Source: Oscarella lobularis (Eukaryota; Porifera; Homoscleromorpha; Homosclerophorida; Oscarellidae). From it: 64,000 nt of DNA. Location: positions 620,001 through 684,000 of the forward strand of contig NC_089192.1 in assembly GCF_947507565.1 (NCBI RefSeq), in the 5' to 3' direction. The notes under the pieces were generated by a model. It worked only from the letters and a program-made list of their open reading frames with translations. It searched no databases and was not told where the DNA came from. This document shows, piece by piece, positions 1-10,126 of this stretch. The position numbers and the translations under genes are program-made. The first letter of the stretch is position 1. The number at the start of each line of letters is the position of its first letter.

Positions 1-168
1 GAAACGACGAATAATGTATTTAACGTATTGATCCAATACTTTTTTATACATTCTTCACTGCAGTACAACGTATCACCTCGACACAATTTCTTACAAGTCG
101 GATTCAAGCAGATTCGACTCGACGAAGACGACGACGTCGATTTAGATTTCTACGAGAAAAAATTCTAG
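1..168 (+). CDS. 3' end of an unidentified gene (partial)
   Basis: The last two exons of a plus-strand gene appear to enter from the left edge. A likely exon ends near position 15 before GTATTTAACG. The final exon starts at 64 after a pyrimidine-rich tract ending in CTGCAG and runs in frame to the TAG at 166-168. The readable C-terminus begins YNVSPRHNFLQV and ends in an acidic stretch (DEDDDVDLDF) followed by YEKKF. I do not recognise the family. The 3' end lies only 40 bp from the stop of the convergent PHD-finger gene. The call rests on an acceptor-like site plus an open frame with codon use like that of neighbouring genes. Confidence 0.4.
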   Translation, partial: ETTNNVFNVLIQYFFIHSSLQYNVSPRHNFLQVGFKQIRLDEDDDVDLDFYEKKF

Positions 169-207
169 AATGATGTCCCTCCCGTACGTAAAATTTTAAT
201 TAAAAAA

Positions 208-1595
208 TCAGACTTTTTCTTGCGAGACTTCTTCCTCTCCGTCCTGAGGCTGTGGTCGCCATGGCACCCACTCGTCGTCTTCTTCGTAGTCGGCGAGAGT
301 CAATCGACGCCCGCCGATGCGCGTGCGCGTCAGCGCCTTCTGGTTTCTCATCTCCGATTGAACGGTTTCGAGAACGGGAGCGTCGCGTCGACGGAGCTCG
401 TGTTTTCCGCTGCGTTTTTCGAGTTCGCGTTTTTTCGACTGCATTGCCTTTTCGCGCAACAGTTTCCGATCTTTTGCTTTTCCTATAGAAGACACTAGGC
501 TAGTTGAATTCTTAATTTCTATTTATTATTGGTGTTACTTTGGCACTTTGGACATACGTATTCCTCGTCGTTCATATCCATTTCTTGGCCCCGTTCGACC
601 GATATTCCCACGCAGTCGCCATGGTACCACTCTTGGCATCGATCACAGCAAATCATAAATCTAGAGAAACCCCATATAAAAGATATGTATCTGGGGTCCC
701 AATGCAGCTAACTCATCCCCTGTTATAAACCGTACCTATTCTGATGAGGCTTTCTACATATACAATAGAGACTGTTGTCTTCCTCTTCTTCCTCTTCATC
801 GTCGTCTTCCTCCTCCTCCTCTTCATCGTCGTCCTTTCCCTTTTCTGATTCTTTATCACTTTTCCCCTTATCTTTATCATCCTCATGTTCTTCTTCTTCT
901 CTCTTTGTTTTCTCAACAACTTTGTCGTCATTCTCAGCCTTATCTTCCCCGTCAATATCTATATCCTCCTCTTTATTCTCGGTCTCTTCCTTTCGATTCT
1001 TTTCCTCTTTCCTTGTCTTCGTTGGGCGCGTCGAACTTCGTAGAACTCGTTTCGCCTCCGTCACTTTGGACTCGTCTTTCGCCAATTTCTTCTCCGCGTC
1101 GCAATAATCGTGCTCAAGAGCCAATAATCCTTTATCCGCTGTGCTGGACACGAATTTTTTCTTATCTGCACTTTTCTCCATTTTCAATTTCAACTCGTTC
1201 ACCGTAAATCGATCTTCCGGCGAAACGTAGACGTCGTCGTCTCCCGCTGTGACGTCAGGACCCCCACTATTATCCAAAATCCACGAGGGATCAATGATTG
1301 CGGCGTCGCTCGCTTTGGAAGTCTCGCTTTCTTCTGAAACTTCGGGATTTTCCGTTTTCGTCTTCTCGGAAGCCAAATCTTTCTGGAGCGCTTCGGCGAG
1401 ATCTCGTATTTGATCCTGCGTCAATTTGCTGACCATTTCTTCGGCCATGACCGACGCTTCGTCTTCGATTTGATCGCTGCTCATTCGCGTGTTGTCGTCC
1501 GAAGCTGGAGTCGGCGTCGGACGTCGAGGAGGCGTTCGGTTCCCCGAAGGAGACCTCGCGTGACACATATCCGGTTCCTTGTCCTTGTCGGTCAT
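208..1595 (-). CDS. PHD-finger protein with acidic N-terminal half (DIDO1/PHF3-like finger)
   Basis: Three exons can be read on the minus strand: 1595-736, 660-539 and 494-208 (422 codons plus stop). Residues 1-265 are charged, with an acidic/lysine-rich stretch next to the finger. The C4HC3 PHD finger crosses the first intron: LYCICRKPHQNR joins FMICCDRCQEWYHGDCVG and later EYVCPKCQ, supplying all eight zinc ligands. The finger most resembles those of DIDO1 and PHF3, which read methylated histone H3 in the nucleus (family knowledge). Both splice joins restore the frame exactly; the second intron is 44 nt. The C-terminal exon is basic, then acidic, with no domain I recognise, and no TFIIS-M or SPOC domain follows, so this is not a full DIDO1. 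It is divergent with HDDC2, 157 bp from start to start. Confidence 0.85.
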
Positions 1596-1752
1596 TTTCC
1601 CTAGTAGGCGAGTTAGCGCGAGCGCGGGGAAGCGATCGATTTAGGTCGAGAAGGTGGAGAAATCGTCGGGGAGGATCACGATACACAAACGCATGCGCTC
1701 GAAGTGTAAATAGATCAATGCGGAGATTTCTTGGAAGAGCACGCTAACGGAG
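1596..1752. promoter_or_regulatory. Bidirectional promoter interval, PHD-finger gene / HDDC2
   Basis: These 157 bp separate the start codons of two divergent genes and must hold both 5' UTRs and core promoters. There is no TATA box. A palindromic GCATGCGC at 1691-1698 resembles half of an NRF1 site, common in TATA-less promoters of housekeeping genes. Regulatory function is inferred from position only. Confidence 0.5.
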
Positions 1753-2467
1753 ATGGAGTTGGACGAGAATCTTCTGCGTTTCATGTTCCTCTGCGGCGAT
1801 TTGAAGGTAGTCACCAACGCGATTCAATTAAAAACAAATTCTTGCTTCAGAAAGTGAAAAGAAAAGGCTGGGTCGAGCGTGGAATTCCCAATGTGGAAAG
1901 CGTGGCAGATCACTCGCACCGAATGGCAATATTTGCCCTTCTCCTCGGTACCAAGACCAAAGCAAATAGAAATCGGTAAAAAATAAATAAAAAACGTAAT
2001 ATTTTAATTTAAAAAATATTTTTTCAGTTGCATCATGATGGCTCTTGTTCATGATTTGGCCGAGTGTTTGGTGGGAGATATCACTCCGTCTGATGGCGTG
2101 AGCAAGGAGGAGAAGCACTCGCGAGAGAAGAGTGCTATGAGACACATAACAGATATGGTGCCGTGCAAGGAAATGAGAGATGAAATTATGGATCTTTGGG
2201 AAGAGTATGAGAGTGGAGTTAGCTTGGAAGCACAACTTGTAAAAGATATTGATAAATTTGAGATGATTGCCCAAGCTTATCAGTATGAAAGAGGTAACAA
2301 CAACGCTCTCAACGTTTTTATTGAATAGAAATTATTTTGGATTTGCAGAGTCGGGCGTTCGCGGTAAATTGCAAGATTTTTTTGATTCCACCGAGGACAA
2401 ATTTAGAACTGACTCTATCAGAAAGTGGTCGACATCACTAAGAAACATAAGGGATAAAAACGATTGA
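1753..2467 (+). CDS. HDDC2: HD-domain 5'-deoxynucleotidase HDDC2
   Basis: Four exons (1753-1806, 1851-1975, 2028-2293, 2349-2467) give 187 residues, close to human HDDC2 (about 204). The family removes phosphate from deoxynucleoside 5'-monophosphates in the cytosol using a divalent metal. Visible HD-domain motifs are GWVERGIPNVESVADHSHRM (first histidine), ALVHDLAECLVGDITP (the HD pair), EEKH and the downstream DIDKFEM aspartate. The last exon keeps the family motif LQDFFDST and a conserved FRTDSI. All introns are 40-56 nt, GT...AG and frame-preserving. ATG 1753 is the first in-frame start in exon 1. The protein is divergent from the PHD-finger gene and is followed by a perfect inverted repeat (CAATGCG-TG-CGCATTG, 2489-2504). 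Confidence 0.95.
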
Positions 2468-3222
2468 ATAATTAGTGTATTGTATCCGCAATGCGTGCGC
2501 ATTGTGGCGGGCTGAATAAGGGCGGGACACAGCGAGACACCTACGTAATGCGAAATGGCATCATGCCAACTCATCGTGCCAGATCTAATGCGGAACAAGG
2601 AAGCGAATTGAGCGCGCCAAACACTTTCTCATCCTCCAGCGAGTAACATCCGTCTCGCCGTCTCCTAGAACAACCTTTTATCTATATTCGAAGTCTAGTA
2701 CGAGTGAAGCCGACGAACTGCTCCCTCCTCCCCCGCAGGCGTAACGATTCGGCGCTTTGGACCTAATTACGTCACGCGCCAAGTCCAACGCAGAGGGTGC
2801 CACTACTAGCGACCGCGCGAAACCGCTCCAACTGACGCTGACCTATTGTTACTGGATTCGTTCCGTCATCGACAGGTACGACGACTTTTCCCAGCGTCAT
2901 CTAGCTACGTCTATGCGCTCGAGAGAGGCAGTTTCTCCGACCGCGCGCTTTTTTCCGCCTTTCGCGGTAGTATTTTCGCGCGCTTCTCTTCGCCTTCTAC
3001 ATCGTTACGCACACTAGTATGCTTCTCGCGCGTTTTTGACTTTCCAGCGCCGAAACGGGCGGTTTCGTTGGGAGAAATCGCGCCACGTGTTTGTTTCTAC
3101 TATGAGGGAGAGCACGCCCCTCGCGGAACACAACACAGACCAGGCCGCCCTCGCCCTTTCCTTTCCGTTTTTCTGCGTCACTGTAACCTAACCTACCGCA
3201 TTGCGTTGTTTCAGATTGCGCC
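2468..3222. other. Intergenic region with probable 5' UTR intron of the IRS-like gene
   Basis: No coding exon is recognised in these 755 bp. The stretch just before ATG 3223 reads TTGTTTCAG (ending 3214), a good acceptor, and GGTACG at about 2874 could be its donor, so the downstream gene may have a non-coding first exon. An inverted repeat with 7-bp arms lies at 2489-2504 just past the HDDC2 stop. The open frames here show no family resemblance. Confidence 0.4.
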
Positions 3223-5234
3223 ATGAACAAGCGAAAGGAAAATCTAATTCAAGATACACACGCCATTCGTCAAGGACCGCTCAAGCGAATCAAGGTGAGA
3301 TCTCGCTACTTCTATAGCCAATTGTGGCGGCGGCGTACGAAAAAAAATGGCATCGTGCCCATCGCGACCACGTGCGCGTCCAAAGCGTCGCGATAGTGCA
3401 GCGCGAATTCTCGCACCACCACCCTCTAAAGAGACCCAAAAGAGCGTAGCATTACGTAATCTATATGAACCCGTGTGAAACGAACCGCTTCGTTCATGCG
3501 TTGTACACGTGAACCCGGCTTCTTGCCTTTTTTCCGCCGTTGAAAATTCAGTCACGAGGAGCGCGAGTGTCCCTCTGATCGAAATCGCACTTTAAAAAAG
3601 GGGCCGCTACCCAGATTGGGCCATCTCCCCCACAACGCTTCCCTTTCGGCGCGATTCTGGACGCGTGCCCAAGGCAATTCGAGTCTGTGCTAACACATTC
3701 CAGGCGTGTTTAGGATCCCGCGCATTTTTCATACACGAAAACGTAAACTACGCCGCCTTACCGGGTTTTTTTTTCTTAGAGCACGATCAATGCGACGCGA
3801 TACGTCGCCCTTTTTAAGCCTTCCGATCGCGGCGAGGCGCGAATCGAGTTCTACGACGAAAAGAACGTCGCGAAAGCGCGCAAAGTCTATCTCCTGATCG
3901 ACGTAGTAAGCGTCAGCGGCAAAACGGACGCGTCGAAGCGACACGAGCACGCGTTCGTCATCCATGTTCGCAACGAAGTAATCGTGCTTGCGTGCGCTAG
4001 CAGAGAGGAGAAAATGGGCTGGTTATTGGACATCGCGACTCTTCCGCCGCGCGGCGTCGACGGTCGTCAAGCGCCCGACTTCGATTTCATTCACGCGTGG
4101 CGCGTCACGATTCTGCCCGAAGGACTTTACGGAATCTTTCACTTTCAACGCTGCGAATTCATCTTTATTCTCAATGAATTCACCATTGAGCTCGTCGATC
4201 CGGACGATCACGAGATGCGATGGACGTGGCGTCTCGGTTGCGTACGTAATTGTGGTTTCGACGGTAACAATTTTCTTTTCGAACCGGGAAGAAGCTCGTT
4301 TTCTGGCCACGGAACAATGTGGCTTAGGATGGCGTCCAAAGAGGTTGCCAAGGAAGTTCATCAAATCATACTAATGTAAGATTTATCTGCGAATAAAAAA
4401 CGTCGTTATTATTGATTACTTTTCATTAGACAAATGTCGAGAGATCGGCTACCTTCTCCAGAGACCGAAGACAATCTGCAGCATCTTCAAAAGATTCAAA
4501 AAGAACGTCTCTTCCACATAGAAGCGCGTTATGGGCCACACAGATCAAGAGGATTATCGGCACCGGGTCCCCTCATGCCATCTGGGCATCCGGTCGATCA
4601 AAAGCGGTATCATAGAAGTCGTAGCCAGTGCATTCGAAGTAAAAGAGACGATTCCCTGGCTCCGTCGAGTGCGTCACTTAAACCCGGCCGACAGTATAGG
4701 CCTCAGATGTCCGTCCCGGCTCCCGTTCCGTCCGGCAACAGGGACGACACGTTTCAACGCTATAATTCAGATCCGGGTCGTCCACTGCAATCTGCTGAAG
4801 AGAATCTTCAATTTACGCCCTCCCCTCCAACCGAACCTCCGCCTGAAGACATTGAGGAATACGAGGAGATGACGATGGAGGAGGAAGGGCCGCGTCACTG
4901 TCATCATCAGCGCAGTGATTCCGGGTTCGTCGCCACCCCAGGCCCGTCATCGAGCTCCTACGTAGATATGACCCCGGTGAACCCGAGTCTCCTTCAATCT
5001 CTTGAACGAATGTCTTTGGAGATGGATCCTAAGCGCGGCGTCGTGAACGAGAGGGGTTTCTCTCCGGATCGGATGCCTGTTGTCAAGGCGGCAACTCGCG
5101 GACAACGAGGATTTGCTGACTATGAGCTGATGCAGCCGCGACGACTCAATAGCAGAGATGCTTACGAGGATATGACTCTTGGTCAGGGAATTTCAACACC
5201 AATCTATGAAAATCATCAGATTAAAACCCAGTGA
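3223..5234 (+). CDS. IRS-like adaptor: PH domain, IRS-type PTB domain and YXXM tail
   Basis: Three exons (3223-3294, 3780-4375, 4430-5234) encode 490 residues. Residues about 15-110 form a PH domain, from IRQGPLKRIK through RYVALFKPS to EEKMGWLLDIA. Residues about 125-222 form an IRS-type PTB domain: FIHAWRVTILPEGLYGIF, then RNCGFDGNNFLFEPGRSS and GHGTMWLRM, which bind NPXY phosphotyrosine in family members. The tail is disordered and proline-rich and carries four YXXM motifs (Y367 EEM, Y400 VDM, Y454 ELM, Y468 EDM), the docking site for the PI3-kinase p85 SH2 domains, plus YENH at 482, a YXN Grb2-type site. This tight PH-PTB-YXXM layout is that of insulin receptor substrates; DOK proteins share the first two domains but usually carry YXXP-type motifs. 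The long first intron (485 nt) is unusual for this locus. Confidence 0.9.
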
Positions 5235-5947
5235 ATATTTTTGGCTTGTGTGATTGAGTAAGATTGTGGGCTGGCTGGCTGATTGGATTTCACTTCAGTG
5301 CAAAATTTCCGAAAAAAAAGCGAGATTTGACTCATTGTACATTTTTTTGTTTTGCATGTCTTACTAATAAGTGCTATGCCCATAATATAAGGAATACAGA
5401 AGAAACGTAAAAAAGATTTTTTATGCTCTCCGAGCCTTTCTCGGCGCGAGGACCCAGACAGCGCTAATGCATGTTATGTACTCGCGGTTGGCATCCTCCC
5501 AAGCTAAACAAGATTTACCATATGGTTGCTTTTGAAAATAAGGGCGGGGCGGCGGTCTAAAAAATCAACCACCCGATTGGATTCGATTCCACCGTAAGGG
5601 AACACAAATACGCGAGTGCACGAGGCGGATTCATTCCAGAGGAGACACACCCAGAAAAACAGGGATTCCTATCCTAAGTGTCTCACCATCGCTTCCTCTT
5701 TCAATACCCCCCCAACCTAAACCGAGTCTATAACAACTAAATGGCCTGTTTGGGATGTCTAGTGCGTTTGACGGGAAACAAGCGCAAACCCCACCCCAGA
5801 TGACCTTTGGACCTCCCGCCTCAGTTGAATTACAATGATCTCTCACGATGATCATTAGCAAAGCTGACTGACGTCAATGAAAATCCCAAGGGAAACCTCC
5901 TCCACATAGCGAAAGGATAACAGTATCAGGGCGGCGTTTCTGTTCTT
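5235..5947. other. Intergenic region between convergent genes
   Basis: These 713 bp hold the 3' UTRs of the IRS-like gene and the NOLC1-like gene. Short open frames occur but show no splice context, codon bias or family motif. I see no RNA gene or repeat. Confidence 0.5.
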
Positions 5948-6826
5948 CTACTCCTCCTCGTCGAACTTTACGGAGCACACTGATGTGTCGATGGCTCCGC
6001 CGCGATAAGAACCGCGTTTCTTTTTCGTCTTTTCGTGACGAAATGATTTGCCTGCGCGTTGAGGGCATGGGATAGGTTTGCAATGAAGTCGATGGGCATA
6101 TTTATATTTACCTTTGGTCGTCTTCAAATCGTTATATGCCTTCTCGCCCCAACTTCCTCTCGAGCCTGCCTAGAGTCACAAAGCATTGAGTCTTCTATAG
6201 AGATATGATTTTTTTTCCTTGTAGTACAGTACTTTGGCGTGAAACGAATTATTGGCGAATTTTTCATTGATTTCGATGTCTTCGCCTTTTACTCGTCGAA
6301 ACGGCTCAGTCGACTAAGAATCGATATAGAAGTGATGTGGTGGTGGTGCTACGTCGATTTTCCACACCTCCTTTCGACGTTTCTTTTTCTTCTTCTTTGT
6401 TGACTCCTCTTCGGCGGTTTCCTCTTCATTTTCTACCGCGGACTGTTCTAGTTTTCGTTTTCGATCCTTTTCTGAACTGTCTGATGCCATTTTCTCCTTC
6501 TGTGCGTCTGTTTCGCTTTCTTCTTTTGCCTCTTGCGATTTCGATTGCTCTCTAGTAGGGTTTTTTCCCCGCGGATCCATATCGTTTTCGGTGTTCTAAC
6601 CTCTCGTATGCTTCGTAGAAGTCTTTTAGCGTTGCTTCGTGCTTTCCAGATTCGATTTCTACCTTCTAGAACGACAAAACACGTCGGTTTCCTCAAAAGA
6701 GGCCCCCTCCAACGGTGCACTCACAAACTCCTTGCACAGCGCCTTGGAAGCTTTCTTAAAGCCATTCTCGCGCAAGAAAGCAAGAACGTACGGCAATAGT
6801 TCGACCGAAATAGCAGAATCCTCCAT
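5948..6826 (-). CDS. NOLC1: Miniature NOLC1/Nopp140-like nucleolar phosphoprotein (LisH + SRP40 domain)
   Basis: Six short exons (6826-6725, 6665-6601, 6551-6353, 6313-6233, 6169-6112, 6051-5948) join in frame to 202 residues. The N-terminus carries a LisH motif ([20 protein letters not shown], residues 9-28), and exon 2 continues with a second helix ending DFYEAYE. A charged linker with a KKKKKKRRK run follows. The C-terminal 78 residues are a clear SRP40 domain: [12 protein letters not shown], then [37 protein letters not shown] and the terminal VKFDEEE. NOLC1 shuttles between nucleolus and Cajal bodies and chaperones snoRNPs and Pol I (family knowledge). Vertebrate NOLC1 is about 700 residues because of alternating acidic-serine and basic repeats; this protein has almost none of that. 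One donor, GTTAGA at 6600, is weak, but the join restores frame. Confidence 0.88.
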
Positions 6827-7250
6827 AAATCATCGAGTGACCCGGACAGCACGTGTCAATTTTATAAAATTTTAATTAATTAAAAGTTAGGTGTACCTCT
6901 GGTTTTCCTGGCCTTCTTTTAGGACCACGCTAATAAGACTGTCACTATGGAAGCTCATCCTCACATTGTAGGATCGTCTAGGTGAAGAAGAGGGAGAGAA
7001 ACGAGCGAGTATTGCGACGAGATGTCGTCCTCGCCGCTCATTCACGCCTTGACATGGATTAATTAATTATATAGAGAAGGTACGTACAGAGATAGTTTTG
7101 CAGACTCTAAGATAATTTTTAGGAGGAAAATTTGCCGGATTCAGGAGAACAAACTTAGTTCAGGGATTTTTTGGAGCATGAGTGCAGATACGACTTTTCT
7201 TACTTTCAATAAAGTTTTATTGAATCTCTACCCATATCGTCTATGCCGCG
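6827..7250. other. Promoter side of NOLC1-like gene and 3' flank of EFHC gene
   Basis: These 424 bp hold the NOLC1-like upstream region and the EFHC 3' UTR. A minus-strand AATAAA, within a short inverted repeat at 7208-7223, is a plausible poly(A) signal for EFHC. An AT-rich block, ATTAATTAATTATATAG, lies near 7058. No gene is seen. Confidence 0.45.
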
Positions 7251-9420
7251 TCAGTCCAAAGGTTTTTCCTCTTTTCCGCTGTGCTTCATTCTCAGTGATC
7301 CAATAGTTCCCTCAGGAACGACCTCCGAATTTTCCTCCATCCATTTTAGCACGTATTCATCAGCATCAGTGATTACAAACTTGTGCTTGAATATTTCGAT
7401 CTTTGAACCAATTGCCATATCAGCCGGCGTATAGAACTCTTCGCCATGACTTCCCGGCTTTGGCACACGAGTTCTCTCCAAGAATTTTCCACCCAAGATG
7501 CCAGCATTCCTAAAGAGAAATCAGTAGTTCTCACCTCGAATCCATAAAGCACCGTTTTACCTCTGTGGTGGTTCATATATTTGCATCATTTCATCCGCAA
7601 GCCTATACGAAATAATGAATTTTCGATTTGCATCCTCAGGCCGAGATGAATCCTAAAAAAGGACCTGCTAACATTCTACAATTCTCAGGCTTTTCAATTT
7701 GTACCATAACAGCAGAAAATCGAAGAATTTTTCCATCGTTCTCGAGAATTTTGATGAAGTCTTTCTTCGGCGGTTGTGGTATGAGACTGAGGCAATTCTG
7801 CAGAGAATCATCCGGTGATCCAAACCCATTGTAGGGAGGAAACGTTCGACTTGTTGCGCTAGCTCGAGCTTTGGGAGTGGACACGTCAATGGGATCCATC
7901 TCCTTCACGCCAAACATCTTGAAATAATAGTGGCGTGTAAACTCATCGCAATCGTAACTGGAAAAAAAACGAAAGTAGAACCAATATGACTTCAGTAGGA
8001 GTACTCTTACATGAGGAATTTTCTCCCGTTGATGAATAGTGTTTTCCCCATTGAAAAATCGGCTGGTGAAAACCATTCTTGCACCTCGTGTTCCGTCAGT
8101 TCGAGAACGCAAGCAGGAAACGACTCTGACAATACATGAGACGTCTCAGTTTATTCGTATGACGACGAGAAAACGCCGAAACCTTTCACGTTGTATCTGT
8201 TCTTAGGAAGCTTCTGTCTTCTTAGCAGAACAGGAAAGGGATCTCTACCATCATTGGGCTCGTGCACTTCTCTCACTTCAACGGCATCGTCCACCAAGTA
8301 ATAGTGAAGAATCTAGAAGAAACATACAACGTTCTACTAACGTTTACTACCCCAATTATATCTTACACAAGGTCTCATTTCTCCAAACATGGCGTCCCTG
8401 TCATCCCAGAGGCAATAGAAGCGAAGGACCTTGCGATCCAATTGGAGAAACTGTTTCAGCTTATCGAAGCTGTTTGGAGTCTCGTGTTGATAGACGGGCA
8501 GACGGCGAGACTCGGCGTAGGGATCTTTTATGAGCTCTTCGCATTGGTTGAGAAGAATGCCCTCGCTCTCCATAAAATCCTAAAAATATACGCATTTCAA
8601 ATTTGTCTTTCTAGAAAACCCCCTTTTTTTTACTTCTGTAAATTTATTGCATTTGCAAACGTGGAAGACCTTTCCGTAGAACGTGACGTCAATTCCGAGA
8701 TTGAAATCTTTCCAATGCCAAAATTGTCCCAAGTCGTTCTTCGGCAAACGATGTCGTTTGATGAGCTTTCCCTGGGGAATTCCACTATTGGGAACAACTG
8801 GTTCTACAACGCTTATAGAGTCATCCTCGAGATAGTAATAGATCTGGAGAGAACAATAGTATTCGTATTTAAATTTTCATAATTATATATTTTTCCCCAC
8901 TTTGACGGGACGAACTCTGTAGAATTCATCCGGTGACTCGTGCACAGTTTGTTTGAAATAGGCTTCAAACAAGAGAACCTTATGAAAAACGCCAAAAGTT
9001 ATAGATAAAGCCCCAACAGGTCTTAGAGGGTAAACAAGACTACGTCCGCGTACGTAGCGTCACTATAGTATGAAAATAATGTCTCTGTGCGCCGTTACCT
9101 TCTTATCGAAAGCCACATGAGCGGGAACGAAGTCTTGTGGCGGTTCTGGCTGCGCTTGGCCGTACGTGAGGGCCGGATTGATCGGCGCTACTTCCAGTTC
9201 GGCCGGGTTGATCTCGGTGGAAGGCAGCGGCGCGCCGCCGACGCCGCGAACGGGTTTTTTCGGCAGAGCGTAGCCGTTCGTGTACTTGAGCGTCTGATTG
9301 CGATGATATTGCTGTTTCTGAATGGATCGAGTCGTAGAGGTGCGTCAAGAGCGCGTCAATTCGATAGCGTACCGTCGGATCGGTGAACGAATTGCCTGGC
9401 AAAAACGGCAGAGTTGCCAT
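7251..9420 (-). CDS. EFHC1: EFHC1/EFHC2-type DM10-domain ciliary microtubule protein
   Basis: Ten exons can be joined on the minus strand (9420-9373, 9317-9099, 8978-8901, 8843-8634, 8579-8367, 8312-8183, 8125-8011, 7957-7705, 7652-7561, 7509-7251), giving 538 residues with every phase consistent. The N-terminus reads [13 protein letters not shown] and later [20 protein letters not shown], both hallmarks of EFHC1. Three DM10 domains follow, about residues 85-190, 230-340 and 405-510, with signatures such as [40 protein letters not shown] and [20 protein letters not shown] proteins bind the inner wall of ciliary doublet microtubules (Rib72 family). The protein stops soon after the third DM10 domain and lacks the roughly 100-residue EF-hand tail of human EFHC1 (640 residues). 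A poly(A) signal follows closely, so the short end looks genuine. EFHC1 and EFHC2 cannot be told apart here. Confidence 0.93.
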
Positions 9421-9553
9421 GTTGACTCGTCGGCTTGGAAACACCTGTACAACGCCCGGAATAAAACAAGAAGCCCCGTACGCAGAAGCAAGAGACACGG
9501 AATTTTTGATTTATTTTTATTTGGAAAGAGAAATTTTCACTCGTTTACTCGCA

Positions 9554-9987
9554 TCAGTCGAATAGTCCTAAAAACCACCCAATCAAAGTGTACGTCGTCG
9601 AAAGCGAGCGCGCGCGCTTACCAAATCCCATGTCTTCGTCGGATTCCTCCTCTTCCTCTTCTTTCTTCTCCTCTTTCTTCTCTTCGACCTTTTCTTCGGC
9701 CGCGCCGCCCGCCGCGGCTACGGGAGCCGCGGCTCCGACGGCTCCAGCGCCGCTAATCAAACTCGCGATGTCTTGCGATTCGAGCGCTTTCGCGAAGAGT
9801 CCGGGCCAGAATGGTTCGACGGAGACACCGGCCGTCTCGATCAATTTCGTCATTTTGTCCGCCTAGACGCGTGGAATCGCGTTTGGAGAATCGACCGACT
9901 TCGAGGGGGGGAACGCACCGTGATTGGGATTCCGTCGTCGTGCAGGATCAGTGCACTATAGACGCAAGCGAGTTCTGATGCCGACAT
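9554..9987 (-). CDS. RPLP1: 60S acidic ribosomal protein P1
   Basis: Three exons (9987-9919, 9862-9622, 9567-9554) encode 107 residues. The N-terminal dimerisation domain is recognisable from SASELACVYSALILHDD and GVSVEPFWPGLFAKAL, followed by the alanine/glycine hinge, a glutamate/lysine-rich stretch and the invariant ending SDEDMGFG-LFD, which contacts elongation factors and ribosome-targeting proteins. The final LFD and stop are encoded by a 14-nt terminal exon after a 54-nt intron. P1 pairs with P2 on P0 to form the stalk of the large ribosomal subunit. It lies 140 bp downstream of UBTF on the same strand and 133 bp upstream of the EFHC start. Confidence 0.97.
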
Positions 9988-10126
9988 TTGTTCGAATAGA
10001 TGAAAGATTGACGCGCACGCCGACGATTGTCCTGAGCTCCAAGCGAAGAGAGCAATGCACGGTAATAAGAGCGCATGTGCGAGAACAAGATAACCCAAAA
10101 CAGCAATAACTAATAACTTAGCACTA

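Noticed and set aside
220-498. Plus-strand frames opposite the PHD-finger gene C-terminus
   Set aside because: The minus strand joins exactly to the PHD exon and shows coding character; the plus-strand frames are shadows.
5631-6083. Minus-strand frames of 69-76 codons
   Set aside because: The frame at 5874-6083 overlaps the last exon of the NOLC1-like gene in the wrong frame; the one at 5631-5861 has no splice or homology support.
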